64,000 nucleotides of DNA from NCBI RefSeq assembly GCF_002953215.1, contig NZ_CP026378.1:558001-622000 (forward strand), given 5' to 3'. The position numbers were made by a program, and so were the translations under genes. Positions 31,419-41,515 of this stretch are shown here, one piece after another (the first letter of the stretch is position 1; each line of letters starts with the position of its first letter). The stretch comes from Mixta calida. Lineage in GTDB: Bacteria; Pseudomonadota; Gammaproteobacteria; Enterobacterales; Enterobacteriaceae. The notes beneath the pieces are model-generated. The model was not told the origin of the DNA, made no database searches, and saw only the letters and a list, made by a program, of their open reading frames with translations.

Positions 31419-31871
31419 TTGTCCACATTAGAGCAGAAATTAACAGAGATGATTTCAGCACCGGTAGAAGCGCTTGGCTACGAACTGGTCGGTATCGAGT
31501 TCATTCGTGGTCGCACATCAACGTTGCGCATCTATATTGATAGTGAAGATGGCATCAATGTTGACGATTGTGCTGATGTCAGCCACCAGGTAAGCGCGGT
31601 AATGGATGTGGAAGATCCCATCACGGTCGCTTACAACCTTGAAGTTTCCTCGCCGGGTCTTGATCGCCCACTGTTTACCGCTGAGCATTATGCACGATTC
31701 GCAGGTGAGGAAGTGAGCCTGGTCCTGCGTATGGCCGTCCAGAACCGCCGCAAATGGCAGGGCATCATTAAAGCTGTCGAAGGCGAAATGATTACGGTGA
31801 CCGTCGAGGGTAAAGACGAAGTGTTCGCGCTGAGTAATATTCAGAAAGCGAACCTGGTCCCCCACTTTTAA
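31419..31871 (+). CDS. rimP: Ribosome maturation factor RimP
   Basis: 150-aa factor needed for 30S maturation. The start is TTG at 31419, preceded by a GGGGTGGG stretch; it gives the E. coli N terminus ([11 protein letters not shown] after the first residue) and length. Conserved core [21 protein letters not shown] and [12 protein letters not shown]. First protein gene of the rimP-nusA-infB-rbfA-truB-rpsO-pnp cluster. Confidence 0.96.
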   Translation: MSTLEQKLTEMISAPVEALGYELVGIEFIRGRTSTLRIYIDSEDGINVDDCADVSHQVSAVMDVEDPITVAYNLEVSSPGLDRPLFTAEHYARFAGEEVSLVLRMAVQNRRKWQGIIKAVEGEMITVTVEGKDEVFALSNIQKANLVPHF

Positions 31872-31895
31872 AAGTCCGGATTGAGGCTAACCAGG

Positions 31896-33383
31896 ATGAA
31901 TAAAGAAATCTTAGCTGTTGTAGAAGCCGTTTCTAATGAGAAAGCCCTGCCGCGCGAAAAAATCTTCGAGGCGCTGGAGAGCGCACTGGCCACTGCAACC
32001 AAGAAAAAATATGAGCAGGAAATCGACGTGCGCGTCAGCATCGATCGCAAAAGCGGCGATTTCGATACTTTCCGCCGCTGGCAGATCGTTGAAGAAGTAA
32101 CGCAGCCGACGCGCGAAATCACGCTGGAAGCTGCCCGTTACGAAGATGAGACCGTCAATCTCGGCGATTTCGTTGAAGATCAGATTGAATCAGTAAAATT
32201 CGATCGTATCACTACGCAGACCGCTAAACAGGTTATCGTACAGAAAGTACGTGAAGCCGAGCGCGCGATGGTTGTCGATCAGTTCCGCGAGCAGGAAGGC
32301 GAAATCATCACCGGCGTGGTGAAAAAGGTTAACCGCGACAATATTACGCTCGACCTCGGCAACAATGCTGAAGCGGTGATCCTGCGTGAAGATATGTTGC
32401 CGCGTGAAAACTTCCGTCCAGGCGACCGTATCCGCGGCGTGCTGTATGCTGTACGCCCGGAAGCGCGCGGCGCTCAGCTGTTCGTCACCCGTTCCAAGCC
32501 GGAAATGCTGATCGAACTGTTCCGTATTGAAGTGCCGGAAATTGGTGAAGAAGTCATTGAGATCAAAGCAGCGGCCCGCGATCCGGGTTCACGCGCTAAA
32601 ATTGCAGTGAAAACTAACGATAAGCGTATCGATCCTGTTGGCGCCTGTGTCGGCATGCGCGGCGCGCGCGTTCAGGCTGTTTCCAGCGAGCTGGGCGGCG
32701 AACGCATCGATATCGTACTGTGGGACGACAACCCGGCGCAGTTTGTGATTAACGCCATGGCGCCTGCCGATGTCGCCTCAATTGTGGTGGATGAAGATAA
32801 TCACACCATGGATATCGCCGTAGAAGCTGGAAATCTGGCTCAGGCGATTGGCCGTAACGGCCAAAACGTACGTCTGGCTTCACAACTGAGCGGTTGGGAG
32901 CTGAACGTGATGACGGTCGATGATCTGCAGGCGAAACATCAGGCGGAAGCGCACGCCGCTATCGATGTCTTCACCAAACACCTGGACATCGATCAAGAGT
33001 TCGCCACCGTGCTGGTCGAAGAAGGCTTCTCCTCCCTGGAAGAGTTGGCGTATGTGCCGATGAACGAGTTGCTGGAAATTGAAGGCCTGGACGAAGAGAC
33101 CGTAGAAGCACTGCGCGAACGTGCGAAAAATGCGTTGACCACCCTGGCGCTGGAGAAGGCTGAGAGCCTTGGCAACCGCGAACCTGCGGACGATCTGCTG
33201 AACCTTGAAGGTGTGGATCGCGCTCTGGCCAATAAACTGGCGGCAAGAGGTGTTTGCACGCTGGAAGATCTGGCTGAGCAGGGTGTCGACGATCTGACAG
33301 ATATCGAAGGCCTTGATGACGAGAAGGCCGGCGCTTTGATTATGGCGGCGCGTAATATCTGCTGGTTCGGCGATGACGCGTAA
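31896..33383 (+). CDS. nusA: Transcription termination/antitermination factor NusA
   Basis: 495-aa RNA polymerase-binding factor affecting pausing, termination and rRNA antitermination. N-terminal polymerase-binding domain, S1 domain (about residues 130-200), two KH domains and two C-terminal acidic repeats, each containing an EGLDxExxxxL-type segment (about residues 365-495). The start at 31896 follows GAGG; five extra upstream residues are possible but unsupported. Confidence 0.98.
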   Translation: MNKEILAVVEAVSNEKALPREKIFEALESALATATKKKYEQEIDVRVSIDRKSGDFDTFRRWQIVEEVTQPTREITLEAARYEDETVNLGDFVEDQIESVKFDRITTQTAKQVIVQKVREAERAMVVDQFREQEGEIITGVVKKVNRDNITLDLGNNAEAVILREDMLPRENFRPGDRIRGVLYAVRPEARGAQLFVTRSKPEMLIELFRIEVPEIGEEVIEIKAAARDPGSRAKIAVKTNDKRIDPVGACVGMRGARVQAVSSELGGERIDIVLWDDNPAQFVINAMAPADVASIVVDEDNHTMDIAVEAGNLAQAIGRNGQNVRLASQLSGWELNVMTVDDLQAKHQAEAHAAIDVFTKHLDIDQEFATVLVEEGFSSLEELAYVPMNELLEIEGLDEETVEALRERAKNALTTLALEKAESLGNREPADDLLNLEGVDRALANKLAARGVCTLEDLAEQGVDDLTDIEGLDDEKAGALIMAARNICWFGDDA

Positions 33384-33400
33384 TAACAGGAAGGAACAGC

Positions 33401-36091
33401 ATGACAGATGTAACCGTAAAATCGCTGGCCGCAGAGATACAGACTTCAGTGGAACGCCTGGTACAGCAGTTCGCTGATGCAGGGATCCGTAAGTCTGAAA
33501 ATGACTCTGTGACCCAGCAAGAAAAAGAAACCTTACTGACGCACCTGAATCGCGATAATGGCAGCCCGTCAGGCAAATTAACGCTGCAGCGTAAAACGCG
33601 CAGTACCTTGAATATTCCTGGCACCGGGGGTAAAAGTAAGTCGGTGCAAATCGAAGTCCGCAAAAAGCGCACCTATGTAAAAGAGGATGCTGAGGCTGAA
33701 AAAGCTAAAGCTGAGGCAGAAGCGCAGGCGCAGCGTGAAGCGGAAGAACAGGCTCGTCGTGAGGCGGAAGAGAAAGCCAGGCGCGAAGCAGCGGAAAAAG
33801 CGAAGCGTGAAGCCGAAGAGCAAGCCAAACGCGAGGCCGCGGAAAAGGCTAAGCGCGAAGCAGCGGAAAATGAGAAAGTGAGCAACCAACAAACCGACGA
33901 TATGACCCGGGCCGGCCAGTCTGATAAAGCCCGCCGTGAAGCCGAAGCCGCAGAGCTGAAGCGTAAAGTGGAAGAAGAAGCCCGCCGTAAGCTGGAAGAA
34001 GATGCGCGCCGTGTTGCTGAAGAAGCACGCAAACTGGCCGAGCAGAAAGCAGGCGACTGGGAAGTAAAACCAACCGAGAGCGATGACGCTGACTACCACG
34101 TCACCACGTCTCAACATGCCCGTCAGGCTGAAGATGAAAACGACCGTGAAGTTGAAGGCGGCCGTAGTCGTACTCGCACGGCAAAAGCACCGCGTGCACG
34201 TAGCAAAGGCAATAAGCATTCGGAAGCGAAAACCGATCGCGAAGAAGCCCGTGCGGCCATTCGTGGCGGTAAAGGCGGCAAGCATCGTAAAGGCAGCGCG
34301 CTGCAGCAGGGCTTTAACCGTCCGGCTCAGGCCGTTAACCGTGACGTCATCATTGGCGAAACCATCACCGTTGCGGAACTGGCTAACAAAATGGCGGTTA
34401 AAGGCTCACAGGTCATCAAAGCAATGATGAAAATGGGCGCCATGGCTACCATCAACCAGGTCATCGATCAGGAAACTGCCCAGCTGGTCGCGGAAGAGAT
34501 GGGACATAAAGTGATCCTGCGCCGCGAGAACGAGCTGGAAGAAGCGGTAATGAGCGATCGTGATACCGGCGCTGCTGCTGAATCCCGTGCGCCTGTAGTT
34601 ACTATCATGGGACACGTTGACCATGGTAAAACCTCGCTGCTGGACTATATTCGCTCTACTAAAATCGCCTCTGGCGAAGCGGGCGGCATTACCCAGCATA
34701 TCGGTGCTTACCACGTTGAAACCGATAACGGCATGATCACCTTCCTCGACACCCCGGGCCACGCCGCGTTTACCGCGATGCGTGCGCGCGGCGCGCAGGC
34801 GACGGATATCGTGGTGCTAGTTGTTGCGGCGGACGACGGCGTGATGCCGCAGACCGTTGAAGCCGTTCAGCATGCGAAAGCGGCTGGCGTGCCGGTTGTG
34901 GTTGCCGTTAACAAGATCGATAAGCCTGACGCCGATCCGGATCGCGTGAAAAACGAACTGACTCAGTACGGCATCATTCCAGAAGAGTGGGGCGGCGAGA
35001 ACATGTTCGTTAACGTTTCTGCGAAAGCAGGTACTGGCGTTGACGATCTGCTGAACGCGATTCTGCTGCAGTCTGAAGTACTTGAGCTTTCAGCAGTTCG
35101 CGCCGGCATGGCGAGCGGCGTGGTTATCGAATCCTTCCTGGATAAAGGTCGTGGTCCGGTGGCTACCGTTCTGGTGCGTGAAGGCACTCTGCATAAAGGC
35201 GACATCGTACTGTGCGGCTTTGAATATGGCCGTGTGCGCGCGATGCGTGACGAGATGGGTCATGAAGTCACCGAAGCGGGACCTTCCATTCCGGTTGAGA
35301 TTCTGGGCCTTTCCGGCGTACCGGCGGCAGGTGATGAAGCGACCGTAGTTCGTGACGAGAAGAAAGCGCGTGAAGTTGCGCTGTATCGTCAGGGCAAGTT
35401 CCGCGAAGTCAAACTGGCGCGTCAGCAGAAATCGAAGCTGGAAAACATGTTCGCCAATATGAACGAAGGCGACGTGTCCGAACTGAACATCGTTCTGAAA
35501 GCCGACGTACAAGGTTCTGTCGAAGCGATTTCCGACTCCCTGCTGAAGCTGTCTACTGATGAAGTGAAAGTGAAGATCGTGGGTTCAGGCGTGGGTGGTA
35601 TCACCGAAACCGACGCAACGCTGGCCGCGGCTTCCAACGCTATCATCCTGGGCTTCAACGTCCGTGCCGACGCTTCTGCGCGCCGTGTTATCGAAGCGGA
35701 AAGCCTGGACCTGCGCTACTACTCGGTCATCTATAATCTGATCGATGAAGTGAAGGCGGCGATGAGCGGTATGCTGGCGCCGGAATACAAACAGCAGATC
35801 ATCGGCCTGGCCGAAGTGCGCGATGTGTTCAAATCACCGAAGTTTGGCGCGATTGCTGGTTGTATGGTTACCGAAGGCGTGGTTAAACGTCATAACCCAA
35901 TCCGTGTACTGCGTGACAACGTGGTTATCTATGAAGGCGAGCTGGAATCCCTGCGTCGCTTTAAAGATGACGTCAACGAAGTGCGTAACGGCATGGAGTG
36001 TGGTATCGGCGTTAAGAACTACAACGACGTTCGCACCGGCGATATGATCGAAGTCTTCGAAGTGATCGAAATCCAGCGTACCATCGAATAA
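33401..36091 (+). CDS. infB: Translation initiation factor IF-2
   Basis: 896-aa GTPase placing initiator tRNA on the 30S subunit. A variable, highly charged Ala/Glu/Lys/Arg-rich N-terminal region with repeated [15 protein letters not shown] units (about residues 95-215) precedes the conserved G domain with P-loop GHVDHGKT starting at residue 404, then domains II-IV. In-frame internal starts equivalent to E. coli IF2-2 (GTG at 33878) and IF2-3 (ATG at 33902) are preserved. Confidence 0.98.
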   Translation: MTDVTVKSLAAEIQTSVERLVQQFADAGIRKSENDSVTQQEKETLLTHLNRDNGSPSGKLTLQRKTRSTLNIPGTGGKSKSVQIEVRKKRTYVKEDAEAEKAKAEAEAQAQREAEEQARREAEEKARREAAEKAKREAEEQAKREAAEKAKREAAENEKVSNQQTDDMTRAGQSDKARREAEAAELKRKVEEEARRKLEEDARRVAEEARKLAEQKAGDWEVKPTESDDADYHVTTSQHARQAEDENDREVEGGRSRTRTAKAPRARSKGNKHSEAKTDREEARAAIRGGKGGKHRKGSALQQGFNRPAQAVNRDVIIGETITVAELANKMAVKGSQVIKAMMKMGAMATINQVIDQETAQLVAEEMGHKVILRRENELEEAVMSDRDTGAAAESRAPVVTIMGHVDHGKTSLLDYIRSTKIASGEAGGITQHIGAYHVETDNGMITFLDTPGHAAFTAMRARGAQATDIVVLVVAADDGVMPQTVEAVQHAKAAGVPVVVAVNKIDKPDADPDRVKNELTQYGIIPEEWGGENMFVNVSAKAGTGVDDLLNAILLQSEVLELSAVRAGMASGVVIESFLDKGRGPVATVLVREGTLHKGDIVLCGFEYGRVRAMRDEMGHEVTEAGPSIPVEILGLSGVPAAGDEATVVRDEKKAREVALYRQGKFREVKLARQQKSKLENMFANMNEGDVSELNIVLKADVQGSVEAISDSLLKLSTDEVKVKIVGSGVGGITETDATLAAASNAIILGFNVRADASARRVIEAESLDLRYYSVIYNLIDEVKAAMSGMLAPEYKQQIIGLAEVRDVFKSPKFGAIAGCMVTEGVVKRHNPIRVLRDNVVIYEGELESLRRFKDDVNEVRNGMECGIGVKNYNDVRTGDMIEVFEVIEIQRTIE
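33878..33904 (+). other. Internal in-frame start codons for shorter IF-2 forms
   Basis: GTG at 33878 (KVSNQQ context) and ATG at 33902 (DDMTRAG context) fall where E. coli starts IF2-2 and IF2-3. AATGAGAAA precedes the GTG. Expression of the short forms is inferred from E. coli. Confidence 0.55.
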
Positions 36092-36137
36092 CGATCGCAT
36101 CGCAAGTGGCATTTGGGAAGCTCGGCGCTTCCCCTAA

Positions 36138-36168
36138 CTGAGCCCCGCCCTGTCTGGTCGGGGCTCAG
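36138..36168 (+). other. Hairpin between infB and rbfA
   Basis: Perfect 10-bp stem CTGAGCCCCG/CGGGGCTCAG (36138-36147, 36159-36168) with an 11-base loop but no T-run, so a processing or stability element is more likely than a terminator. Confidence 0.55.
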
Positions 36169-36189
36169 CCATTATCAGGAGAAATAATT

Positions 36190-36594
36190 ATGGCGAAAGA
36201 ATTTGGTCGCCCGCAGCGCGTCGCACAAGAACTGCAAAAAGAGCTCGCGATGATCATTCAGCGGGAAATTAAAGATCCGCGCGTAGGCATGATGGTGACC
36301 GTCTCTGGCGTGGAAGTTTCACGCGATCTGGCTTATGCCAAAGTGTTTGTTACCTTTCTGAATGACGAAGATGCCAATTCCATTAAAGCAGGCGTAAAAG
36401 CGCTACAGGATGCATCAGGTTACATTCGTTCGCTGCTCGGCAAAGCGATGCGTCTGCGCATCGTGCCTGAACTGACCTTCTTTTACGATAACTCGCTGGT
36501 TGAAGGGATGCGCATGTCCAACCTGGTGACTAACGTAGTGAAAAACGACGCTGAGCGCCGCGGACCGGCGGAAGAAGACGACAAGGAGGAGTAA
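36190..36594 (+). CDS. rbfA: 30S ribosome-binding factor RbfA
   Basis: 134-aa KH-fold protein acting in 16S 5'-end maturation and cold adaptation. Conserved [22 protein letters not shown] and the acidic C-terminal tail (EEDDKEE). AGGAG is upstream; the TAA overlaps the truB ATG by one base. Confidence 0.97.
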   Translation: MAKEFGRPQRVAQELQKELAMIIQREIKDPRVGMMVTVSGVEVSRDLAYAKVFVTFLNDEDANSIKAGVKALQDASGYIRSLLGKAMRLRIVPELTFFYDNSLVEGMRMSNLVTNVVKNDAERRGPAEEDDKEE

Positions 36595-37538
36595 TGAGCC
36601 GTCCTCGTCGTCGCGGCCGCGATATTCATGGCGTGCTGCTGCTGGATAAGCCGCAGGGACTGTCCTCCAATGACGCTTTGCAAAAAGTGAAGCGTATCTT
36701 CCGTGCGAACAGAGCGGGCCACACCGGCGCGCTGGATCCCCTGGCGACCGGCATGCTGCCTGTCTGTCTGGGAGAAGCGACAAAGTTTTCCCAGTATCTG
36801 CTGGACGCCGATAAGCGTTATCGCGTGATTGCCCGCCTGGGCGAGCGTACCGACACCTCGGACGCGGACGGGCAGATTATCAGCGAGCGGCCCATCGCTT
36901 TCAATCAGGCGCAGCTTGACGCCGCGCTGGAAAGCTTTCGCGGCGAAACGCAGCAGGTGCCGTCGATGTATTCGGCGCTGAAATATCAGGGCCGCCCGCT
37001 GTATGAATATGCGCGTCAGGGCATCGACGTGCCGCGCGAAGCACGCGCCATCACCGTTTACGAGCTGCAGTTTATTCGCTGGCAGGATAACGAGCTGGAG
37101 CTGGAAATTCACTGCTCTAAAGGCACCTATATCCGCACCATTATCGACGATCTGGGCGAGAAGCTCGGATGCGGCGCGCATGTCATTATGCTACGTCGCC
37201 TACAGGTCGCGCGCTATCCCATCGGAAAAATGGTCACGCTCGATCAGCTTTACGCGTTGCAGGGCGAGCCGGGCGATTTGACTCCAGAAGCGCAGGCGCA
37301 GCTGGACGCGTTGCTCATGCCGATGGACAGCCCGGCGTCGGATTATCCGGAAGTGAACCTGAGCGAAACGGCCGCAGGCTACTTCAGACAGGGGCAGCCG
37401 GTGCAGGCCGCCAACGCGCCGCGCGACGGTCTGGTGCGCGTAACCGAAGGGGAAGCGCGTAAGTTTATCGGCATGGCGCAAATCGCCGAAGATGGCCGCG
37501 TGGCGCCCCGCCGTTTGGTAGTAGAATATTCTGCCTGA
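36594..37538 (+). CDS. truB: tRNA pseudouridine(55) synthase TruB
   Basis: 314-aa enzyme forming the universal pseudouridine 55 in the T-loop of tRNAs. Catalytic Asp in [12 protein letters not shown], Tyr-containing [20 protein letters not shown], and a C-terminal PUA-like domain. Coupled to rbfA by a TAATG overlap. Confidence 0.98.
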   Translation: MSRPRRRGRDIHGVLLLDKPQGLSSNDALQKVKRIFRANRAGHTGALDPLATGMLPVCLGEATKFSQYLLDADKRYRVIARLGERTDTSDADGQIISERPIAFNQAQLDAALESFRGETQQVPSMYSALKYQGRPLYEYARQGIDVPREARAITVYELQFIRWQDNELELEIHCSKGTYIRTIIDDLGEKLGCGAHVIMLRRLQVARYPIGKMVTLDQLYALQGEPGDLTPEAQAQLDALLMPMDSPASDYPEVNLSETAAGYFRQGQPVQAANAPRDGLVRVTEGEARKFIGMAQIAEDGRVAPRRLVVEYSA

Positions 37539-37543
37539 GTCAT

Positions 37544-37572
37544 TTGCACTCATCTCAGCCTGAGAGTAGAAT
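37544..37572 (+). promoter_or_regulatory. rpsO promoter
   Basis: TTGCAC (37544-37549) and TAGAAT (37567-37572) with a 17-base spacer, about 65 bases ahead of the S15 start. In E. coli the leader that follows folds into a pseudoknot bound by S15 itself. Confidence 0.75.
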
Positions 37573-37644
37573 AATGCGGCTTTACATGGGGTCGCTGAAT
37601 TAGAGATTGGCACCCTGACATTCATCATTTAACTGGAGTTCATT

Positions 37645-37914
37645 ATGTCTCTAAGTACCGAAGCTAAAGCAGAGATCGTTGCTAAATACGGTCGTGGCGC
37701 TAACGACAGCGGCTCAACCGAAGTTCAGGTTGCTCTGCTGACTGCTCAGATTAACCACCTGCAGGGTCACTTCTCTGAGCACAAAAAAGACCACCACAGC
37801 CGTCGCGGTCTGCTGCGCATGGTTTCCCAGCGTCGTAAGCTGCTGGATTACCTGAAGCGTAAAGACGTTGCGCGTTATACCAGCCTGATCGAAAGCCTGG
37901 GCCTGCGTCGCTAA
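37645..37914 (+). CDS. rpsO: 30S ribosomal protein S15
   Basis: 89-aa primary-binding protein of the 16S central domain. Contains the conserved [31 protein letters not shown] and LDYLKRKD segments. GGAG is 7 bases upstream. Followed by a strong terminator, after which the pnp leader begins. Confidence 0.98.
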   Translation: MSLSTEAKAEIVAKYGRGANDSGSTEVQVALLTAQINHLQGHFSEHKKDHHSRRGLLRMVSQRRKLLDYLKRKDVARYTSLIESLGLRR

Positions 37915-37973
37915 GTCTCAACGTGCTGTTTTATGGCGCTCGCGCGAGAAGGACAGCATGGTGCAAGTTTCGT

Positions 37974-38002
37974 AAAAAAGGGGGCCTCCGGGCCCCTTTT
38001 TT
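37974..38002 (+). terminator. Intrinsic terminator of rpsO
   Basis: GGGGCC/GGCCCC stem (37981-37986, 37991-37996) flanked by A and T tracts that extend pairing. Confidence 0.9.
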
Positions 38003-38074
38003 CAAGCAAGCCGCAGCAATCCATAGCAAACTATTGTATTGTTGCAGTATGTGATCTTCACTTGCAGAGGTTCG

Positions 38075-38128
38075 CGCGGCTAATGAGAAACCTTCTCCCA
38101 ACGGGCGTAAGGTTTGTCATTAGTCGCG
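38075..38128 (+). promoter_or_regulatory. pnp leader hairpin, likely RNase III processing site
   Basis: A long stem pairs 38075-38094 with 38109-38128 (CGCGGCTAATGA... with ...TCATTAGTCGCG) across a 14-base loop. In E. coli RNase III cuts an equivalent stem so that PNPase can repress its own mRNA. A second stem, AGCAGGCC/GGCCTGCT, follows near 38157-38182. Confidence 0.75.
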
Positions 38129-38200
38129 AGGATGCAATGAAGGTTGAAACCCCACAGCAGGCCGTTTAGTTGGGCCTGCTTTGACGTAAAGGAAGTTATT

Positions 38201-40330
38201 TTGCTGAATCCGATTGTACGTAAATTCCAGTACGGTCAGCATACCGTGACGCTTGAGACCGGTATGATGGCGCGTCAGGCTACCGCGGCTGTTATGGCCA
38301 GCATGGACGATACTGCTGTATTTGTAACCGTTGTTGGTCAGAAAAAAGCGAAACCTGGTCAGGACTTCTTTCCGCTGACCGTTAACTATCAGGAGCGTAC
38401 CTACGCTGCTGGCCGTATTCCAGGCAGCTTCTTCCGTCGTGAAGGCCGCCCAAGCGAAGGCGAGACCCTGATCGCGCGTCTGATTGACCGCCCGGTTCGT
38501 CCGCTGTTCCCGGAAGGCTTCGTGAACGAAGTGCAGGTTATTGCGACCGTTGTGTCCGTTAACCCGCAGGTTAACCCGGATATCGTTGCGATGATCGGCG
38601 CCTCTGCCGCGCTGAGCCTGTCCGGTATTCCGTTCAACGGTCCGATCGGTGCTGCGCGCGTTGGTTATATTAACGATCAGTATGTGCTGAACCCGACTTC
38701 TGACGAGATCAAACAGTCTCGTCTGGACCTGGTCGTCGCGGGTACTCAGGGCGCGGTGCTGATGGTGGAATCCGAAGCGGATATCCTGACCGAAGAGCAG
38801 ATGCTGGGCGCAGTGGTATTTGGCCACGAGCAGCAGCAGGTTGTGATCGAAAACATCAATGCGCTGGTCGCCGAAGCGGGCAAACCGCGTTGGGACTGGC
38901 AGCCTGAAGCCGTTAACGAAGCGCTGAATGCGCGTATCGCCGCGTTGGCGGAGTCTCGCCTGAGCGACGCTTACCGCATCACAGAAAAACAGGAGCGCTA
39001 TGCTCAGGTTGATCTGATCAAATCTGAAACTATCGCTGCGCTGCTGGCGGAAGATGAGTCGCTGGACGAAGGCGAAATCAGCGATATCCTGCACGCTATC
39101 GAGAAAAACGTGGTGCGTAGCCGCGTTCTGAACGGCGAGCCGCGTATCGACGGCCGTGAAAAAGATATGATCCGCGGTCTGGATGTTCGTACCGGCGTAC
39201 TGCCGCGTACGCATGGCTCCGCGCTGTTCACCCGTGGCGAAACGCAGGCGCTGGTCGCCGCGACGCTGGGCACCGCGCGTGACGCGCAGAGCCTTGACGA
39301 GCTGATGGGGGAGCGTACCGACAACTTCCTGTTCCACTATAATTTCCCTCCGTACTCCGTAGGCGAAACCGGTATGGTGGGCTCACCGAAGCGTCGTGAA
39401 ATTGGTCACGGCCGTCTGGCGAAGCGTGGCGTTCTGGCCGTTATGCCGAAAATCGATGAATTCCCGTACACCGTACGCGTGGTGTCTGAAATCACCGAAT
39501 CCAACGGATCTTCTTCTATGGCTTCCGTTTGCGGCGCTTCTCTGGCGCTGATGGATGCGGGCGTGCCGATCAAAGCGGCCGTAGCCGGCATCGCGATGGG
39601 TCTGGTGAAAGAGGGCGAACGCTATGTCGTGCTTTCTGACATCCTGGGCGACGAAGATCACCTCGGCGATATGGACTTTAAAGTTGCCGGTAGCCGCGAC
39701 GGTATCACTGCGCTGCAGATGGATATCAAAATCGAAGGCATCACCCGCGAAATCATGCAGGTGGCGCTGAACCAGGCTAAAGGCGCGCGTCTGCATATCC
39801 TGGGCGTAATGGAGCAGGCTATCAGCACGCCGCGTGGCGATATCTCTGAGTTCGCACCGCGTATTCATACCATCAAGATCAATCCGGACAAGATTAAGGA
39901 CGTGATTGGTAAAGGCGGTTCGGTCATCCGTGCGTTGACTGAAGAGACCGGCACCACGATCGAAATCGAAGATGACGGCACCGTGAAAATCGCGGCGACC
40001 GACGGCGACAAAGCGAAGCATGCGATTCGTCGTATCGAAGAGATCACCGCTGAGATCGAAGTAGGCCGCATCTACAACGGCAAAGTAACCCGTATCGTCG
40101 ACTTCGGCGCCTTTGTGGCTATCGGCGGCGGTAAAGAAGGTCTGGTCCACATTTCTCAAATCGCTGACAAGCGCGTTGAGAAAGTGACCGACTACCTGCA
40201 GATGGGTCAGGAAGTGCCGGTTAAAGTGCTGGAAGTGGACCGTCAGGGCCGCGTGCGTCTCAGCATCAAAGAAGCTTCAGAACAGCAGCCGCAGGCGGAA
40301 GCGGCAGCCGCTACCCCTGAAGCAGAGTAA
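38201..40330 (+). CDS. pnp: Polyribonucleotide nucleotidyltransferase PNPase
   Basis: 709-aa phosphorolytic 3'-5' exoribonuclease of the RNA degradosome. Two RNase PH-like cores, a KH domain (about residues 555-615, [15 protein letters not shown]) and an S1 domain (about 620-690). The start is TTG at 38201, with AAGGAAG 7 bases upstream, giving [11 protein letters not shown] after the first residue as in E. coli. Frame is open further upstream through the leader, without homology. Confidence 0.97.
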   Translation: MLNPIVRKFQYGQHTVTLETGMMARQATAAVMASMDDTAVFVTVVGQKKAKPGQDFFPLTVNYQERTYAAGRIPGSFFRREGRPSEGETLIARLIDRPVRPLFPEGFVNEVQVIATVVSVNPQVNPDIVAMIGASAALSLSGIPFNGPIGAARVGYINDQYVLNPTSDEIKQSRLDLVVAGTQGAVLMVESEADILTEEQMLGAVVFGHEQQQVVIENINALVAEAGKPRWDWQPEAVNEALNARIAALAESRLSDAYRITEKQERYAQVDLIKSETIAALLAEDESLDEGEISDILHAIEKNVVRSRVLNGEPRIDGREKDMIRGLDVRTGVLPRTHGSALFTRGETQALVAATLGTARDAQSLDELMGERTDNFLFHYNFPPYSVGETGMVGSPKRREIGHGRLAKRGVLAVMPKIDEFPYTVRVVSEITESNGSSSMASVCGASLALMDAGVPIKAAVAGIAMGLVKEGERYVVLSDILGDEDHLGDMDFKVAGSRDGITALQMDIKIEGITREIMQVALNQAKGARLHILGVMEQAISTPRGDISEFAPRIHTIKINPDKIKDVIGKGGSVIRALTEETGTTIEIEDDGTVKIAATDGDKAKHAIRRIEEITAEIEVGRIYNGKVTRIVDFGAFVAIGGGKEGLVHISQIADKRVEKVTDYLQMGQEVPVKVLEVDRQGRVRLSIKEASEQQPQAEAAAATPEAE

Positions 40331-40347
40331 AAGCGCGTTCGACATTG

Positions 40348-40374
40348 AGCCCTCCTCCAGAGGAGGGCTGTTTC
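40348..40374 (+). terminator. Probable intrinsic terminator of pnp
   Basis: AGCCCTCCT/AGGAGGGCT stem (40348-40356, 40361-40369) with a weak T tail (GTTTCGTT), so it may be leaky into nlpI. Confidence 0.6.
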
Positions 40375-40453
40375 GTTGCGAGGGCGGGAATCCTTGTGCA
40401 TGGCAGGCGGATGACAGGATGTACATCCCAATGTTGGTATTCGGGAGTGGGAA

Positions 40454-41338
40454 ATGAAGCCTTTTTTGCGCTGGTGTTTCGTTGCGACAGCTATCACGCT
40501 GGCAGGATGCAGCAACTCAAATTGGCGTAAGAGCGATGTGCTGGCGGTTCCGCTACAGCCAACTCTGCAACAGGAAGTGATCCTGGCGCGCATGGAACAA
40601 ATTCTTGCCAGTCGCGCCCTGACCGATGATGAGCGTGCACAGCTATTATATGAACGCGGAGTGTTGTATGATAGCTTAGGTCTGAGGGCATTAGCGCGGA
40701 ACGATTTTTCGCAAGCGCTGTCTATAAGACCAGATATGCCTGAAGTATTTAATTATTTAGGTATATACTTAACGCAGGCGGGCAACTTTGATGCCGCCTA
40801 TGAAGCGTTTGATTCTGTACTTGAGCTTGATCCAACTTACAATTATGCGCATTTAAACCGTGGTATCGCCCTCTATTACGGCGGTCGATACAAGTTAGCG
40901 CAAGATGATCTGCTGGCGTTTTATCAAGACGATCCTAACGATCCGTTCCGCAGTCTGTGGCTTTATCTCGATGAACAGGAGATAAACGCTAAACAGGCCA
41001 GGGTGATGCTGAAACAGCGTTACGAGAAGGCGAATCGCGATCAATGGGGATGGAATATTGTCGAGTTCTACCTTGGCGACATCAGTGAAAAAACGCTGAT
41101 GGAACGTCTCAAGGCGGACGCAACGGATAACACCTCGCTCGCTGAACATCTCAGTGAAACCAACTTCTATTTAGGTAAGTACTACCTAAGTCTGGGGGAG
41201 AAGGATAACGCGGAAGCGTTATTCAAACTGGCGGTTGCTAACAACGTACATAACTTCGTTGAGCACCGATACGCATTGTTGGAACTGGCGCTGTTAGGCC
41301 AGACACAAGACGATTTAACAGAATCTGACCAGCAATAG
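40454..41338 (+). CDS. nlpI: Lipoprotein NlpI
   Basis: 294-aa outer-membrane lipoprotein with a lipobox LAGC (Cys19) and several tetratricopeptide repeats (about residues 60-160, e.g. [20 protein letters not shown]). In E. coli it is an adaptor for Prc and scaffolds peptidoglycan endopeptidases such as MepS. GGGAGTGGGAA precedes the start. Conserved between pnp and deaD. Confidence 0.96.
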   Translation: MKPFLRWCFVATAITLAGCSNSNWRKSDVLAVPLQPTLQQEVILARMEQILASRALTDDERAQLLYERGVLYDSLGLRALARNDFSQALSIRPDMPEVFNYLGIYLTQAGNFDAAYEAFDSVLELDPTYNYAHLNRGIALYYGGRYKLAQDDLLAFYQDDPNDPFRSLWLYLDEQEINAKQARVMLKQRYEKANRDQWGWNIVEFYLGDISEKTLMERLKADATDNTSLAEHLSETNFYLGKYYLSLGEKDNAEALFKLAVANNVHNFVEHRYALLELALLGQTQDDLTESDQQ

Positions 41339-41371
41339 CTGACGAACACCTGAGTCCTTTTTTGAAAAAAT

Positions 41372-41401
41372 GTCATCACCTTTCGGGGTGACGGCTTTTT
41401 T
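41372..41401 (+). terminator. Intrinsic terminator of nlpI
   Basis: TCACC/GGTGA stem within a GTCATCACC...GGGTGACGGC context followed by TTTTTTG. Confidence 0.65.
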
Positions 41402-41442
41402 GTTCGTCAAAACATCTAATTTGAGCCGGTTCACATTTTTCA

Positions 41443-41499
41443 ATGAAAATGATTGCATATTTTCAGGACGAGTTATGTAGACTGGCCGCCGTAATCTAA
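41443..41499 (+). CDS. yrbN: Short yrbN-like leader frame upstream of deaD
   Basis: An 18-codon ATG frame encoding [19 protein letters not shown]. coli has the 26-aa YrbN at this place, ending inside the deaD start; DELCRLAA is recalled as conserved. Here TAA interrupts the frame after Ile, but the codons beyond it would read EALVLHD and end in a TGA overlapping the deaD start, as if the ancestral frame had been longer. The Shine-Dalgarno is weak. It is either a truncated YrbN or a decayed frame. Confidence 0.4.
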   Translation: MKMIAYFQDELCRLAAVI

Positions 41500-41515
41500 G
41501 AGGCACTTGTACTAC

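Noticed and set aside
33690-34050. Repetitive Ala/Glu/Arg sequence in infB considered as a DNA repeat array
   Set aside because: It is the normal charged N-terminal region of IF-2; the repeats are codon-level and in frame.
37915-38200. SraG small RNA between rpsO and pnp
   Set aside because: E. coli has SraG here, but I could not recall its sequence well enough to identify a homolog, and the visible stems fit the pnp leader.
38120-39337. 405-aa minus-strand frame opposite pnp
   Set aside because: Antisense shadow of pnp; composition is unlike a folded protein.
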